A stretch of 64,000 nt of DNA from Bactericera cockerelli (taxonomy: Eukaryota > Arthropoda > Insecta > Hemiptera > Triozidae). A program made the translations under genes and the position numbers. The notes beneath the pieces are model-generated. The model made no database searches, was not told the DNA's origin, and saw only the letters and a list, made by a program, of their open reading frames with translations. Each line of letters starts with the position of its first letter. Within the stretch, counting starts at the first letter, position 1. The stretch spans positions 4,453,022-4,517,021 of the forward strand of contig CM044961.1 in the NCBI GenBank assembly GCA_024516035.1. Reading direction: 5' to 3'. Below, piece after piece: positions 63,561 to 64,000 of the stretch.

Positions 63561-64000
63561 AAAATGTTGGTTCACTACTTATTCATCAAATTGAGGCATC
63601 ATTGCCGCATTGAGGATGAGAATCAGGAGAGGAAATGGCATTCAGTTGACGGAGTGTTGTAATCTTCACAGTCTTCTGATTTGACAGCTTAACAATGATG
63701 CGCCCATCTGCAGACCAGACATTTGTAGCTTCAAACTTTTTCTGGGCAAGCTTCAACAGCATTAGTCGTGTCCGGGTGAGTGATTCGGTAATGATGAATG
63801 GAGAATTCTTAAAGTTCTTCTTGTTGTTATATACTGCTGCTCGATACCGGTACGAAACAAACTTGATAATAATAGGTTTGGGTTTCTCGCTGGATTTATT
63901 TCTTTTGCCAATACGGTGGAGCCGGTCGATATTGTCTGGAGTGAGATGCACATTCAGTTTTACTTTGAATAAATCGAGTATTTGAGTAGTCAGTGAATCT

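Larger units (their letters stand above)
60043..63990 (-). pseudogene. Non-LTR retrotransposon (CR1/L2/jockey type), frameshifted
   Basis: Read right to left: an ORF1 C-terminal piece (63951-63586: DNIDRLHRIGKRN, ITESLTRTRLMLLKLAQKKF), a purine/pyrimidine-rich spacer, then ORF2 from about 63152 (MSNNDSLIF). Endonuclease motifs: ILVSETWL, MMGDFNCDL, FSHHDLI. Reverse transcriptase: SDFSKAFDSID, SGVPQGSILGPILF, FYADDLQLYV. The C-terminal domain is 60990-60454. Breaks: a 1-bp shift in a T run near 62790, another near 61490, and a deletion of ~100 codons near 60975 after YADD. Its 3' UTR (60180-60060) shows a hairpin and AATAAAGTGTAATATAATAA. The 5' end is off the window. It inserted in, or next to, an e1 copy. 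Confidence 0.88.

Overview
This is a 64-kb stretch of an AT-rich, repeat-laden animal genome. The gene structure (GT-AG introns), the (ATT)n-tailed non-LTR retrotransposons, tRNA- and 5S-rRNA-derived SINEs, pogo and mariner DNA transposons and the protein sequences point to an arthropod, most likely an insect. A hemipteran-type genome is only a guess.

The backbone is one very large gene on the minus strand, read right to left. I identify 25 exons (about 4.6 kb of coding sequence from 59.8 kb down to 1.7 kb) of an unc80 orthologue, the giant armadillo-like scaffold of the NALCN/narrow-abdomen sodium-leak channel. Almost all consecutive exons join in phase with GT and AG borders. Neither the start codon nor the stop codon is in the window. 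Three places do not join cleanly: e2 to e3 (phase break), e13 to e14 (an exon appears to be missing), and e18 (a frameshift plus an in-frame stop).

The introns hold everything else. A single-exon GlcAT-I/B3GAT3-type glucuronyltransferase lies on the plus strand (39.6-40.6 kb). A pogo-family transposon with an intact 668-residue transposase lies at 28.9-31.9 kb. There is a 1.87-kb mariner-like element with about 670-bp inverted arms (3.2-5.1 kb) and a rearranged relative at 53.1-54.2 kb, a deleted mariner (36.7-37.5 kb), a frameshifted non-LTR retrotransposon (60.0-64.0 kb), and many SINEs, LINE tails and MITEs, several of them nested.

The most unusual feature is systematic. At about 14 of the 25 exons the adjacent intron carries extra copies of that exon's own sequence, most often the exon-intron junction. 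At several exons they form arrays: about 100 copies of a 52-bp unit after e24, a 33-bp unit after e11, a ~32-bp unit after e16, a 57-bp acceptor unit before e17, a ~41-43-bp unit after e5, an ~84-100-bp unit after e19, eight partial-exon cassettes after e6 and a 136-bp unit at e1. At other exons there are one or two diverged copies. Because the units contain intron sequence they must have arisen from DNA, not from spliced RNA. They place dozens of decoy splice sites beside the true ones.
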